Shown: piece after piece, positions 25,344-34,469 of the stretch | Layout of the letters: each line of letters begins with the position of its first letter | Position numbering within the stretch: position 1 is the first letter of the stretch | Position numbers and translations under genes: made by a program | Notes under the pieces: model-generated | The model's database searches: none | What the model saw: only the letters and a program-made list of their open reading frames with translations | Told to the model about the DNA's origin: nothing | NCBI GenBank assembly: GCA_020846655.1 | Contig: JADLDL010000132.1 | Span: forward strand, 1-51,005 | Origin: Saprospiraceae bacterium | Lineage (GTDB): Bacteria > Bacteroidota > Bacteroidia > Chitinophagales > Saprospiraceae | DNA: 51,005 nt | Reading direction: 5' to 3'

Positions 25344-26370
25344 ATGGCCCGGCCTGCTCCTGCGCCCGGCGCCAATCGGCCGGGCTCCGGCCCTCCCAGC
25401 GTTTGAATGATCGTATGAAGGAACTGACGTCGGCATAATCGAGCAGATAGGCAATTTCTTTGACGCTCAGGTGTTCGCGGCGCAGGTAGTCGAGGGCAAA
25501 GCGGTGGCGCAAGGTATCCAACACCGATTGAAAACTCTGCCCGGCTTCCTGGAGGCGCCGTTGCAGGGAACGTACGCTGAGGTTGAGGTTGGCGGCCACC
25601 TGTTCGATGCCCGGAAATTGCGGCCGCACCAGGTGCAAAATGGATTGCTGCACCACCGATACAAAGCCGGTATCCTGCTGCATCAGCGCCAGTTTTTCTT
25701 CGGCATGCCGCACCAGCACCCGCAACAAGTCAAAATCGCTGGTGATCACCGGCTGGGCCACCTGCGATTTGTCCAGCCAAATGGCCGTCGTCGCTTGGTT
25801 AAAATAGACCGGACAGGGAAACAAGCGCTCGTACTCGGCCAGGCTGCCCGGGCGCGGGTAGGTAAAATGAACCCGCAGCGGTTTGTACTGCTGCCGGGTC
25901 AGGCTTTGAAATGCGCGGAGGGTGAACAACACTGCCCCGTCGAGGGTATGGCGCACGGCTTCGGGCGATTGCTCGACCCACAGCGGCGCCGGCACCATAA
26001 ACAACTCCCAGGCCTCGGGCAATTCCCGGAGTTGGTACGGCAAGGCTGAACAGCCCAGGTTGGCAAAGGCTACCATGTAGTGCAGGGCTTCCAGCACCGT
26101 GCGGCTGCTTTGCGCGATCTGAACGATCAGCCCGGCTGCCGAAAGACTCATAAACTCCCCCATGTGCAGGCCCAGGTGCTCATCGGCCGTCCAGGCCCGG
26201 GATTGCTCCAGCACGCGGTTGTACACCGGGGCTTCAAAGCGGAGTGCCGGATCGTTCAGTTCTTCCAGCATGGTTTTGCCTGTAATGGCCACCAGGCCTC
26301 GTTTGTCGGCGCCTTGCTGTCCGGCAAATTGAATGATATGGGCAATAAAGCGGGCGTTGAAATACAGCAT
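25342..26370 (-). CDS. AraC-family transcriptional regulator
   Basis: A 342-residue regulator. The N-terminal 190 residues match the ligand-binding type found in OruR/ArgR-like AraC proteins (GLHMGEFMSLSAAGLIVQIAQSS and LPEAWELFMVP are in the usual places). The C-terminal HTH pair (about 240-335) has VAANLNLSVRSLQRRLQEAG and VKEIAYLLDYADVSSFIRSFKRWEGRSPADWR, so DNA binding should be intact. The gene is divergent from an SRPBCC-domain gene, and the shared region holds two identical 8-base repeats 21 bases apart, the usual AraC half-site spacing. It probably controls that neighbour and itself (inference). The effector is unknown. Confidence 0.9.
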   Translation of the reverse strand: MLYFNARFIAHIIQFAGQQGADKRGLVAITGKTMLEELNDPALRFEAPVYNRVLEQSRAWTADEHLGLHMGEFMSLSAAGLIVQIAQSSRTVLEALHYMVAFANLGCSALPYQLRELPEAWELFMVPAPLWVEQSPEAVRHTLDGAVLFTLRAFQSLTRQQYKPLRVHFTYPRPGSLAEYERLFPCPVYFNQATTAIWLDKSQVAQPVITSDFDLLRVLVRHAEEKLALMQQDTGFVSVVQQSILHLVRPQFPGIEQVAANLNLSVRSLQRRLQEAGQSFQSVLDTLRHRFALDYLRREHLSVKEIAYLLDYADVSSFIRSFKRWEGRSPADWRRAQEQAGP

Positions 26371-26374
26371 GGTT

Positions 26375-26416
26375 CAAAAATAGGTACTTGGCGCCAAATG
26401 CCAATGCATTGGCGCC
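26375..26416. promoter_or_regulatory. AraC-type operator and minus-strand promoter
   Basis: TTGGCGCC occurs at 26388-26395 and again at 26409-26416, 21 bases start to start. The first copy is part of the palindrome TTGGCGCCAA and CCAATGCATTGG (26401-26412) is a second perfect palindrome overlapping the second copy. On the minus strand TTG (26404-26402), 19 bases and TATTTTTG (26382-26375) form an excellent Bacteroidota promoter for the AraC-family gene, whose ATG then lies at or next to the start site (possibly leaderless). The repeats overlap this promoter. Confidence 0.65.
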
Positions 26417-26485
26417 GGCGGCTAATTGGGTTGGCCGGTGCCGGGCCGACCTTTGTTCCATCAATTTTTACAAAAAAACAAAGAG

Positions 26486-26932
26486 ATGAAAAGCATTCGC
26501 ACCGAAATCACCATCCAGGCGCCGGCCAGCACGGTTTGGGCCATTCTGATGAATTTTGAACAATACCCCAACTGGAATCCCTTCATGACCATCAAGGGCG
26601 AGCCCCGGCTGGGTAGCCGGCTCGAAAACGCCATCACCCTGGCGGGCCAGCCGCCGCAGGTATTCAAGCCGGTTATCATCGAACTGAGCCCCGGCCATTC
26701 GTTTCGCTGGCTGGGCCATTTGTGGGTCAAGGGCCTGTTCGACGGCGAGCATTATTTCGAACTGGAACCCATCGGGCCGCAGCAGACACGCCTGGTACAC
26801 GGCGAACATTTCGGCGGTCTGCTGCGCGGGCTGATTCTCCGGCTGATCGCCGAAAAAACAGTGCAAGGCTTTGAAAACATGAACGCCGCCCTGAAAGCCC
26901 TGGCCGAGCGACAGTTTGCCGAAGGCAGGTAA
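26486..26932 (+). CDS. SRPBCC (START-like) domain protein
   Basis: A 148-residue cytoplasmic protein filling one polyketide-cyclase/START-like fold: TEITIQAPASTVWAILMNFEQYPNWNPFM at the N-terminus, a beta-sheet core, and a C-terminal helix starting LRLIAEKTVQGFENMNAALKALAE. This subgroup binds small hydrophobic ligands or acts as a cyclase or Hsp90 co-chaperone-like module; no catalytic residues are assignable. ATG 26486 is chosen because homology starts there. A GACCTTTG at 26448-26455 may be its -7 box. It is divergent from the AraC-family regulator and convergent with the next gene (7-base gap). Confidence 0.88.
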   Translation: MKSIRTEITIQAPASTVWAILMNFEQYPNWNPFMTIKGEPRLGSRLENAITLAGQPPQVFKPVIIELSPGHSFRWLGHLWVKGLFDGEHYFELEPIGPQQTRLVHGEHFGGLLRGLILRLIAEKTVQGFENMNAALKALAERQFAEGR

Positions 26933-26939
26933 AAAAACG

Positions 26940-27737
26940 TTAGAAGGACGTGTGGGCCAAATCGAAGCGGAAGTAAATGTTGAGGCCCGCGTTGCGCATC
27001 CGCGCCCCGGCCTGACGCTTGGTTTCGTCCGTCAAATCGAAATCGTAGTAGGCTTCGATACCAATAGCCGAGCGTTCTCCGGCCCCGATCACATGGCCAA
27101 ACCCGGCGCGGGTTGTCAGCAACACCCCGCTGCGTTTTTTGATTTCGTCTTTGGGATCGTAGTAGGTCTCGATATAATCCCGGGCTTCCTCGTTGCCGAT
27201 GCTGTTGGTGTAGATTTCCCGGCCGATAAATCCGAAATCATACACCCATTTGAGGCCACCCTGTACGGTAAAGAAAAAATCGCGGTCAAAAGGCCGGATG
27301 TCTTTGCCAAAACCGGGTAGCGTGAGTGCAATCATCGGTTTTTGATAGGTCGCAATGGAGGACATGACCTCCAGGTTGGCAAAAAGAGGAAAATACCGGG
27401 TGGCGGCGTACAAATTCAACCCGAAGCGGGGCATCAAGTAGCGGTCTTGGATGTCGTAGTCTGCTACAAAATCTTCCCATTGGTAGGAATTTGGCGGGTC
27501 GTGGCTGAAACTAATGGTTTTCCACAGGGCGGCCATGTTGGTGGTTTCGAACAAGGTGTTGTGGTACAGTACACCGGCGCCGGCATTGAATCCCAGGCGC
27601 ACAAAAAATTTCTCTTCCAATGATTTTTTGGCGCCGGGCTTTATCCCCAAGCGGCTAAAAAAATCATCTCTCCCCTGCGCACCCGCCGCCGTAACGATAA
27701 AGGTGAGTGCAAGGATGGTAAAAACGTGTCTCAACAT
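26940..27737 (-). CDS. putative outer-membrane beta-barrel protein
   Basis: A 265-residue protein with a signal peptide ending TAAGAQG. The mature part alternates polar and aromatic residues as in outer-membrane strands and ends with the C-terminal Phe typical of barrel proteins (AHTSF). No domain is recognised. Intermediate segments such as LPRFGLNLYAATRYFPLFANLEVMS look like adjacent hairpins. It is convergent with the SRPBCC gene, and 235 bases separate it from trmB upstream; I see nothing coding in that gap. Confidence 0.65.
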   Translation of the reverse strand: MLRHVFTILALTFIVTAAGAQGRDDFFSRLGIKPGAKKSLEEKFFVRLGFNAGAGVLYHNTLFETTNMAALWKTISFSHDPPNSYQWEDFVADYDIQDRYLMPRFGLNLYAATRYFPLFANLEVMSSIATYQKPMIALTLPGFGKDIRPFDRDFFFTVQGGLKWVYDFGFIGREIYTNSIGNEEARDYIETYYDPKDEIKKRSGVLLTTRAGFGHVIGAGERSAIGIEAYYDFDLTDETKRQAGARMRNAGLNIYFRFDLAHTSF

Positions 27738-27972
27738 GGTTATTTTTCGTAAGTGAACAAAACGGGCTTACCCAACCGAAGTGTCAGGAAAGGCGGTGTT
27801 ACACAATAAGATTACGAGGGATTTGTCACGCGCTGCAAAAACTGTTCCGGCTTGGCGGGTCTGCGCATCAGGCGACAATCATTCCATGAGGAGGAAACGG
27901 CGGCGAAGGTAGGTTTTTCGGGCTGAATCTACCCGACCCGCAGGGGCTGGGAAATGTTAAATCTTCGTCATT

Positions 27973-28668
27973 TCACCCATGAATGGTAAAGCGGACATAT
28001 TTGATGGTTTTCCCGGCCTGGAGGTGCATGCTTTCGTAGAGGGTTTGGATACCCAATTCGGGATAGGCCAGGGGGCCGCTGTAAATATGGGCATGGGTGT
28101 AGAGCAATTGGCAGCGCGGGTCGGCAGCAATGGTATCGAGGGTAAACTGGTAGAATTCGGGGTCATCGTGCTTGAGGTGTACCAGGCCGCCAGGCCGCAG
28201 GATGCCGCGGTATTTTTCCAAAAAGAAAGCGGATGTGAGGCGGCGGTTCTCCTTGCTGGGCCTCGGGAACGGATCGGGGAAGGTGATCCAGATTTCATCC
28301 ACCTCGCCGGGCGCGACGAAGCGGTCGATTATTTCGATGCGGGTGCGCAGGAAGGCGGCGTTGGGCAGGTTTTTATCCAGGGCGTCTTTGGCGCCTTTCC
28401 AGATGCGGTTGCCCTTGATGTCTACGCCGATGAAGTTGCGCTCCGGGTATCGTTGCGCGAGCGCCACGGTGTACTCGCCGCCGCCGCAGGCCAGTTCCAG
28501 CGTGATCGGGTGGTTGTTTTTAAAATGCTCCGCTTGCCAGCGCCCGCTCAATTCCACGGTTTGCATTCCGGGCCCCACGAGGGCCGGTTGCTGGAAATCG
28601 TAGCACTCGAACACGTTCGGGAACGACAATATTTCGGCAAATTTGCGGAGTTTGTTTTTTCGACCCAT
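27973..28668 (-). CDS. trmB: tRNA (guanine-N7-)-methyltransferase
   Basis: A 231-residue SAM enzyme that makes m7G46 in tRNA. The SAM-binding LELACGGGEYTVALA, FIGVDIKGNRIWKGAK, the WITFPDPFPRPSKENRRLTS catalytic loop and the C-terminal LYESMHLQAGKTIKYVRF are all typical TrmB. ATG 28668 (MGRKNKL) is chosen; the longer frame reads 95 residues through the upstream gene. It follows the nucleotidyltransferase gene by 46 bases on the same strand and likely shares its transcript. Confidence 0.95.
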   Translation of the reverse strand: MGRKNKLRKFAEILSFPNVFECYDFQQPALVGPGMQTVELSGRWQAEHFKNNHPITLELACGGGEYTVALAQRYPERNFIGVDIKGNRIWKGAKDALDKNLPNAAFLRTRIEIIDRFVAPGEVDEIWITFPDPFPRPSKENRRLTSAFFLEKYRGILRPGGLVHLKHDDPEFYQFTLDTIAADPRCQLLYTHAHIYSGPLAYPELGIQTLYESMHLQAGKTIKYVRFTIHG

Positions 28669-28714
28669 GCCTTCAAATGTTGTGCAATGCTGGTTTTTTA
28701 GTATAAAAATAGAA

Positions 28715-29614
28715 CTACCAGAGTCCCGGCCGGTAAATGCCTTCCGAAGCCATCCCGCGGAGCGCGTCCTGCACGGTGTCTTTGTCGGCCGGATACGTAA
28801 CGCCGTACCACTGGCTGTCGCTCGACAGCACCTGCACCCGCACTTGTCCGGAATGCAACAGGTTGTTGACCACCGTTGGGATGTAAAATTCGGCTTTGGG
28901 CTTGTCCAGGTTGGCCTCCACAAAGGCACGGAACTGTGTTTCCAGTTCCTCAAAAATGGAGGGCGGGAAGCCCCAGAAATTCATGGATACCGGCGTGTTG
29001 TCGGCCAGCGGGAAGCGGGTGCCCGACTCGTCGGTGTAGAAAATACCGTCGGCGAACCGTTCAATTTTGGTGCGCTCGGTCACTTCGGTGAGCAAACCTT
29101 CCGGGTTCACGGCGCATACCCCGCGCGACACGGTACCGTTTTCAGACAAGGTATTGGCCAGGCGGTAGGCCACCATGCCGTAACAATCGGGCGCACATTG
29201 GTTGCGCAAAAAATCGCCGATGGCCTGGAAGGCGTCGGCGCCATAAAAATCGTCGGCATTGATCGCCACAAAGGGTTCGCGGATGCAGTCGCGGGCGGCA
29301 AAAATAGCATGGCCGGTGCCCCAGGGTTTTTCGCGCTGCGGCGCTTGCGGGAGCCATTCCAGCCCGGTGTGCATTTCCTGAAAGGCATATTCGACGGCGA
29401 TATGTTGCTCGATTTTGTTGCCGATGCGTTCGCGAAATTCGGCTTCGATGTCTTTTCGAATTACAAAAACAACTTTGCCAAAGCCAGCCCGGAGGGCATC
29501 AAAAACAGAAAATTCGAGTATGGCTTCGCCACCGGGGCCCATGCCATCCACTTGTTTGAGTCCGCCATAGCGCGAGCCGATGCCGGCAGCCAGGATTAAA
29601 AGTGTTGGTTGCAT
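28715..29614 (-). CDS. sugar nucleotidyltransferase-like protein
   Basis: A 299-residue NTP-transferase fold protein. The nucleotide-binding loop LILAAGIGSRYGGLKQ is followed by a GEAILEFSVFDALRAG segment, and the metal-binding region is AINADDFYGADAF. The second half has SMNFWGFPPSIFEELE and PKAEFYIPTVVNNLL, resembling glucose-1-phosphate thymidylyl- or uridylyltransferase relatives. The final substrate is unknown. ATG 29614 gives the canonical N-terminus MQPTLLILAAG; the longer frame is spurious. It is divergent from a FucP-like transporter, hinting at sugar metabolism. Confidence 0.85.
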   Translation of the reverse strand: MQPTLLILAAGIGSRYGGLKQVDGMGPGGEAILEFSVFDALRAGFGKVVFVIRKDIEAEFRERIGNKIEQHIAVEYAFQEMHTGLEWLPQAPQREKPWGTGHAIFAARDCIREPFVAINADDFYGADAFQAIGDFLRNQCAPDCYGMVAYRLANTLSENGTVSRGVCAVNPEGLLTEVTERTKIERFADGIFYTDESGTRFPLADNTPVSMNFWGFPPSIFEELETQFRAFVEANLDKPKAEFYIPTVVNNLLHSGQVRVQVLSSDSQWYGVTYPADKDTVQDALRGMASEGIYRPGLW

Positions 29615-29831
29615 AGGTGTTCGTTTGATGTTTGGTAAAAGAAAATTGTGGGTTTCGCCGGGTTTGCTACATTTGCCCAGGCTCGCAAAGAAGAACTTCG
29701 TAATTAAATTTTTGCGTTGCGGGCATTGAAAGAAAGGAAGCAGCCCTATTTCTTTGCCGGTGCCCGGAAAAACTCCGCAAAAGTCCAAAACCTGCGCCAA
29801 TTTCTTACTACACCTACCCAACTCTTGTCTT

Positions 29832-31034
29832 ATGAGCACGGCTTCGACCCGCAACTCCGGTTACCTCTACCAGATCTCCCTTATTGGTTTGTTGTTCTTC
29901 ATCTTCGGGTTTGTGACCTGGGTCAACAGCATTTTGATCACCTTTTTCAAACAAGCCTTTGGGCTCGACAACACGAGCTCGTACCTGGTTACGTTCGCCT
30001 TTTTTATTTCCTACACCGTCATGGCTATTCCGGCCTCGCGGCTCCTGAAAGCGACCGGTTTCAAAAAAGGCATGTCCTGGGGCTTGGGCACGATGGCGGT
30101 TGGCACCTTGCTGTTTATCCCGGCGGCTAAAATGGCGTCGTATCCCCTGTTTTTGATCGGCTTGTTTGTCATTGGCATCGGCCTGACGATCCTGCAAACC
30201 GCCTCCAACCCGTACGTGACCATTTTGGGCCCCCGGGAAAGTGCGGCACAGCGCATCAGTTTTATGGGCATCGCCAACAAACTGGCCGGCATCATCGGCC
30301 AATATATTTTCGGCGGCATCTTGTTGGTGGGCGCTGGCGCCGACCTGAACAATGTCGTCATGCCCTACCTCATCCTGACGGCTGTATTGGTGGCCCTGGC
30401 CGTGCTGATTCAATTCTCCAACCTGCCGGACATCAACGAGGAAGAAGATTCGGCCGGCGCCGAGGGGGGCCTGAGCACCAAAACCAGCGTTTGGCAATAC
30501 TCCAACCTGGTGTTGGGTGTGGTGGCACTGTTCCTGTACGTGGGCGTAGAGGTTATTGCCGGCGATACGATTATCAACTACGGTATTTCCAAGGGCTTCA
30601 GCCCCGATGAGGCCAAACATTTTACCACCTACACGCTCTACGGCATGCTGGCCGGCTATATCGTGGGCATTCTGGCCATTCCCAAGTGGATTTCCCAACA
30701 GGCGGCCTTGAAATATTCGGCTATTTTGGGTGTGCTTTTTGGCATATCAGGTCTTGTTACCGACGGGTTTATTTCGGTGCTCAGTATTGCGCTGCTCGGC
30801 TTGGCCAACGCCCTCATGTGGCCGGCTATATTCCCGCTGGCCATTGCCGGACTGGGCCGGTTTACGAAAATCGGATCAGCCCTGCTCATCATGGGTATTG
30901 CCGGCGGCGCCATTTTGCCACTGGTATATGGCCGTTTGGCCGATGGCATCGGCACACAAATGGCGTACGTGCTGGTGTTGCCGTGCTACCTGTATATTTT
31001 ATACTATGCAGTGAAAGGGTATAAACGGGCCTAA
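29832..31034 (+). CDS. FucP-like sugar:proton symporter (MFS)
   Basis: A 400-residue, roughly 12-helix major facilitator of the FHS (fucose-galactose-glucose) family. Key segments are FFIFGFVTWVNSILITFFKQAFGL in helix 1, SYTVMAIPASRLLKATGFKKGM, and LTILQTASNPYVTILGPRESAAQRISFMGIANKLAG, a characteristic FucP signature. Sugar specificity (fucose, glucose, galactose or other) is not determined. ATG 29832 is chosen as homology begins about eight residues later. It is convergent with a DUF4286 gene. Confidence 0.9.
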   Translation: MSTASTRNSGYLYQISLIGLLFFIFGFVTWVNSILITFFKQAFGLDNTSSYLVTFAFFISYTVMAIPASRLLKATGFKKGMSWGLGTMAVGTLLFIPAAKMASYPLFLIGLFVIGIGLTILQTASNPYVTILGPRESAAQRISFMGIANKLAGIIGQYIFGGILLVGAGADLNNVVMPYLILTAVLVALAVLIQFSNLPDINEEEDSAGAEGGLSTKTSVWQYSNLVLGVVALFLYVGVEVIAGDTIINYGISKGFSPDEAKHFTTYTLYGMLAGYIVGILAIPKWISQQAALKYSAILGVLFGISGLVTDGFISVLSIALLGLANALMWPAIFPLAIAGLGRFTKIGSALLIMGIAGGAILPLVYGRLADGIGTQMAYVLVLPCYLYILYYAVKGYKRA

Positions 31035-31081
31035 ACTACGGCCTGCCAGTGGCGCCTTTGTTAGATGGTTTATAACCAGGA

Positions 31082-31115
31082 AAGGGGTGGTTTTTTGCAG
31101 GAAAAACCACCCCTT
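31082..31115. terminator. hairpin between convergent genes
   Basis: AAGGGGTGGTTTTT (31082-31095) is the exact inverse of AAAAACCACCCCTT (31102-31115). It lies between the FucP-like and DUF4286 genes. The T-tract is inside the stem instead of after it, so its efficiency as an intrinsic terminator is less certain. Confidence 0.55.
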
Positions 31116-31129
31116 CCCTTGTTTAAGGC

Positions 31130-31453
31130 CTACGACAGGCCTTCGTTGGAATCGATCAATTCCATAACGGTGCGAAACGCCGCGTATTTGCCTTCGTAGC
31201 GTTGTTGGTGCTGGCGCTGGAGATCCGGAGCAAACTCCTCCATATAGCGCCGGAGTTGCGCCATGTCGCGCACGAGGTATTGCATCGTATAAATTTCAGA
31301 ACCTTCATGCTCGTGCCCCAGCAGCCGGCACATCCGGTACGATACGAACAAGCCCGTGGCCATCACATCGGGTAGGTGGGTGTTTTGCATCCATTGGAGC
31401 CAATCCTGGTGTGCATCCAAATCGATGGTAACGGTAACGTTGTAGAGCAGCAT
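31130..31453 (-). CDS. DUF4286 family protein
   Basis: A 107-residue single-domain protein: MLLYNVTVTIDLDAHQDWLQWMQNTHLPDVMATGLFVSYRMCRLL at the N-terminus and a YTMQYLVRDMAQLRRYMEEFAPDLQRQHQQRYEGKYAAFRTVME helical end, the pattern of the dimeric alpha-beta barrel DUF4286 seen widely in Bacteroidota. Function is unknown. ATG 31453 is preferred to the frame start at 31495, as homology begins at MLLYNV. It is convergent with the FucP-like gene. Confidence 0.88.
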   Translation of the reverse strand: MLLYNVTVTIDLDAHQDWLQWMQNTHLPDVMATGLFVSYRMCRLLGHEHEGSEIYTMQYLVRDMAQLRRYMEEFAPDLQRQHQQRYEGKYAAFRTVMELIDSNEGLS

Positions 31454-31637
31454 AAGTGTCGTAGAAATGCTTTTTAGTAGAAAGGCGCTGCGCAAATGTG
31501 CAAAACGGCGCCGCGTTTTCGTGTTTTACGCCGAAAATAATTTAATCTTGTAGGCCGTTCCAGTACCACTAGCTGCCGGCCTGCACACCGTTGCCGCCGG
31601 CTTTTCATAACCCAACTACGTAAACACATACCTGCAC

Positions 31638-34385
31638 ATGAACACGATTCTACGCCCCTTGCTGGCTCCCCTGCTGGCTATCTGGTTTCCTGTTGCATTG
31701 ATGGCCACACACAACCGCGCCGGTGAAATTCATATCGAACAAATCGGTGCGCTGACGGTGCGCGCCACCATCATCACCTGGACCCGGACCCTGAGTTTCA
31801 GTGCCGACCGCGACACCCTCACCATCGACTGGGGCGACGGCACTTTCCAGGCCGTCCGGCGCAGCAACGGCAATGGCAACGGCGTGATCCTGAACGATGA
31901 AGTCAAATACAACGAGTACGTGGCGGTGCATACCTACGCCGGACCGGCCACCTACCGGATCTCCATGACCGATCCTAACCGGAATGCCGGCATTGTCAAC
32001 GTCAATCCGCCCCAATCCGAAAATGTGCCTTTTCATATTGCCACGATCTATTCGTTTCAGGACCCCCAATTCGGCGGCACCAACACGACCCCAACCCTGT
32101 ACCAGCCGCCCATTGACAACGCTTGCATCGGCCGCCCGTTCAAACACAACCCCAATGCCTACGACCCGGATGGCGACAGCCTGTCGTACCACCTGACCGT
32201 GCCGGCGCAGGCCTCGGGAGCCGAAGTGCCCAGTTATTCCTTCCCCCATGAGGTGGGGCCCGGGAGCAACAACAAATTCCAACTGGACGAGCGTACCGGA
32301 GATATCCTCTGGCTTTCGCCTCAAATTGCAGGCGAGTACAACATCGCGTTTATCATTGTCTCCTGGCGCGGTGGCGTGCCCATCGACACCACGATCCGCG
32401 ATATGCAGATTTTTGTAGACAACTGCCAAAATAACCCGCCGGTCGTGGAAGCCGTGGATAAAATCTGCGTTATAGCCGGCCAAACTGTTCAGTTTCCTGT
32501 AACGGCTACCGATCCCGACACGGGTAATTTCATTCAACTTACTGCCTTGGGCGGCCCGCTCAGCAGCCCATACAGCCCGGCTACCTTCAATGCCCCTAGC
32601 AACTGGGTATTGCCGCCTATCACCAGCACCTTCCGCTGGGTGACGGCTTGCGAACACATTTCCAACCAGCCTTATTCGGTGGTATTCAAAGCCGTGGACT
32701 CGCTCAACAAGGTGACGCCCAAACTGGCCGACCTTAAAACGGTGTCCATCAAAGTAGTGGGCCCGGCACCGGAAGATGTGCAGGTAAAAGCCCAACAGGG
32801 CGCCGTAGAGGTATCCTGGGAAAAGCCCTACGCCTGCGACCAAACGGCAGACAACTATTTTTACGGGTTTTCCGTCTGGCGCCGCGAAGGCAGCAATCCT
32901 TTTGTGATCGACAATTGCAAGCCTGGCCTGGACGGCAAAGGGTATACCGAACTGGTCTTCGTCACCAAATCTGAAAAAGACGGCCGGTATTATTTCAAAG
33001 ACACCAAAGTGGAGCGTGGCCGCACCTATTGCTACCGCGTTTTGGCCAAATTTGCGCGTATTTCCAGCGGCGGCTACCCCTACAACCTGGTCGAAAGCCT
33101 GCCCTCCGAGGAGATGTGCGTACAACTGCCCCGCGACCTGCCGCTCATCACCAATGCTACTGTTTTGCAAACAGACCCCGCCAACGGCCAAATTCAGGTG
33201 TGCTGGTCCAAACCGGTGGCCAAGGACCTGGATACTGTAGTGAACCACGGCCCTTACCGCTACCAATTGTTGCGGGCGCCGGGCCTGAACGGCGGCACCT
33301 TGCAACCCGTGCCGGGCGCCTCCTTTGTGGCCGCAAATTTCTGGCAGGCCAACGACACCTGTTTTACCGACCAGGGCCTCAATACCCAGGATCAGGCCTA
33401 CCACTATCAGGTCGCTTTTTATGTGCGCGGCGAAGACGTGCCACTGGGTTCCACCAACCAGGCCTCCTCGGTGTTTTTGACCGTCAATTCCACCGACAAC
33501 ACCAACTTGCTCAGTTGGCAGGAAAAGGTCCCCTGGAACAACTACCAGTACACCGTGTACCGCCGGAATGAGTTCAACGGCCAATACGACTCCATCGGCA
33601 TCTCCAGCACCCGTTCGTACGACGACCGGGGCCTGGTCAATGGAAAGGAATATTGTTATTATGTGCGCAGTACCGGCACCTACAGCATCGGCGGGGTGAT
33701 CGACCCCATTTTCAACGCTTCGCAGGAAGATTGCGGCGTGCCGCTCGATACGATTCCGCCCTGCATCCCGACCCTGGTGGTCAACAATATTTGCACCGGC
33801 GGCAACAGCGTCGAACCCGATCCGCCCTACGAAAACAACCTGAGTTGGAACAACCCCAACAATACCTGCCCCGGCACCGACGATGCGGTAAAATACCATA
33901 TCTGGTTTGCCCCGGCGGTCAACGACCCTTTGTCTCTGCTGGCTGAAATCGACGGCGCCAACAATACACAATTTGTACACAGCCTGGAAGAGGGCCTGGC
34001 CGGCTGCTATGCCATTTCCGCCATCGACTCCACCGGCAACGAAAGCCTCAAGAGCGCGGCGCTTTGCGTCGATAATTGCCCGGAATACGTTCTGCCCAAC
34101 GCCTTTACGCCGGATGCAGACGGGCACAACGACGCCTTTACCCCCTTCCCGCACTGGCGGTTTATCGACCGGATCGACATGCAGGTTTTCAACCGCTGGG
34201 GCAACGTGGTGTTTGAAACCACCGATCCCGCCATCCTCTGGACCGGCCGCAACCTCAACGGCGAAGAATTGGCCGAAGGCACTTATTTCTACGTTTGCAA
34301 AGTCTACGAAAGCCGGGTAGGCGGCGTGGTGCTGCGCCCGGATATTTTGAGTGGGTATATCGAACTGGTGCGGGGGAAGCGCTGA
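31638..34385 (+). CDS. large secreted protein with gliding-motility (type B) C-terminal domain
   Basis: A 915-residue T9SS cargo. A signal peptide is followed by the ATHNRAGEI opening that is common in this family. Then come several immunoglobulin-like or fibronectin III segments (around 380, 510, 610 and 720; each carries WxxP and Y-x-Y patterns such as YCYRVLAKF). The last 100 residues are the gliding motility-associated CTD: YVLPNAFTPDADGHNDAFTP, MQVFNRWGNVVFET, GTYFYVCKV and GYIELVRGK. It should be secreted by T9SS and attached by a PorP/SprF-type partner, but no such gene adjoins it. No catalytic motif is visible, so an adhesin-like role is an inference. Confidence 0.9.
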   Translation: MNTILRPLLAPLLAIWFPVALMATHNRAGEIHIEQIGALTVRATIITWTRTLSFSADRDTLTIDWGDGTFQAVRRSNGNGNGVILNDEVKYNEYVAVHTYAGPATYRISMTDPNRNAGIVNVNPPQSENVPFHIATIYSFQDPQFGGTNTTPTLYQPPIDNACIGRPFKHNPNAYDPDGDSLSYHLTVPAQASGAEVPSYSFPHEVGPGSNNKFQLDERTGDILWLSPQIAGEYNIAFIIVSWRGGVPIDTTIRDMQIFVDNCQNNPPVVEAVDKICVIAGQTVQFPVTATDPDTGNFIQLTALGGPLSSPYSPATFNAPSNWVLPPITSTFRWVTACEHISNQPYSVVFKAVDSLNKVTPKLADLKTVSIKVVGPAPEDVQVKAQQGAVEVSWEKPYACDQTADNYFYGFSVWRREGSNPFVIDNCKPGLDGKGYTELVFVTKSEKDGRYYFKDTKVERGRTYCYRVLAKFARISSGGYPYNLVESLPSEEMCVQLPRDLPLITNATVLQTDPANGQIQVCWSKPVAKDLDTVVNHGPYRYQLLRAPGLNGGTLQPVPGASFVAANFWQANDTCFTDQGLNTQDQAYHYQVAFYVRGEDVPLGSTNQASSVFLTVNSTDNTNLLSWQEKVPWNNYQYTVYRRNEFNGQYDSIGISSTRSYDDRGLVNGKEYCYYVRSTGTYSIGGVIDPIFNASQEDCGVPLDTIPPCIPTLVVNNICTGGNSVEPDPPYENNLSWNNPNNTCPGTDDAVKYHIWFAPAVNDPLSLLAEIDGANNTQFVHSLEEGLAGCYAISAIDSTGNESLKSAALCVDNCPEYVLPNAFTPDADGHNDAFTPFPHWRFIDRIDMQVFNRWGNVVFETTDPAILWTGRNLNGEELAEGTYFYVCKVYESRVGGVVLRPDILSGYIELVRGKR

Positions 34386-34419
34386 TCCGTATGCAGCGTG
34401 AAAGCCCAAACGGGCATTG

Positions 34420-34457
34420 GTGCGCCGGGCTGCTTCGCCCGGCGCACTTATTTTTTC
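34420..34457 (+). terminator. intrinsic terminator after the type B cargo gene
   Basis: GTGCGCCGGGC (34420-34430) and GCCCGGCGCAC (34437-34447) form an 11-base-pair stem with a 6-base loop, followed by a T-rich tail. It lies 35 bases past the stop and just before the convergent meaB stop. Confidence 0.88.
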
Positions 34458-34469
34458 AAGAAACAACTT

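Noticed and set aside
27886-27912. Short frame encoding an Arg-rich octapeptide in the gap upstream of trmB's 3' end
   Set aside because: Eight residues in a GGAGGA-rich stretch is most simply chance; no leader-peptide or attenuator structure accompanies it.
31650-34466. 938-codon open frame antisense to the type B cargo gene
   Set aside because: It mirrors the cargo gene codon for codon, shows no recognisable domain, and the cargo frame has a clear signal peptide and sorting domain. It arises from skewed codon use with few reverse-strand stops.
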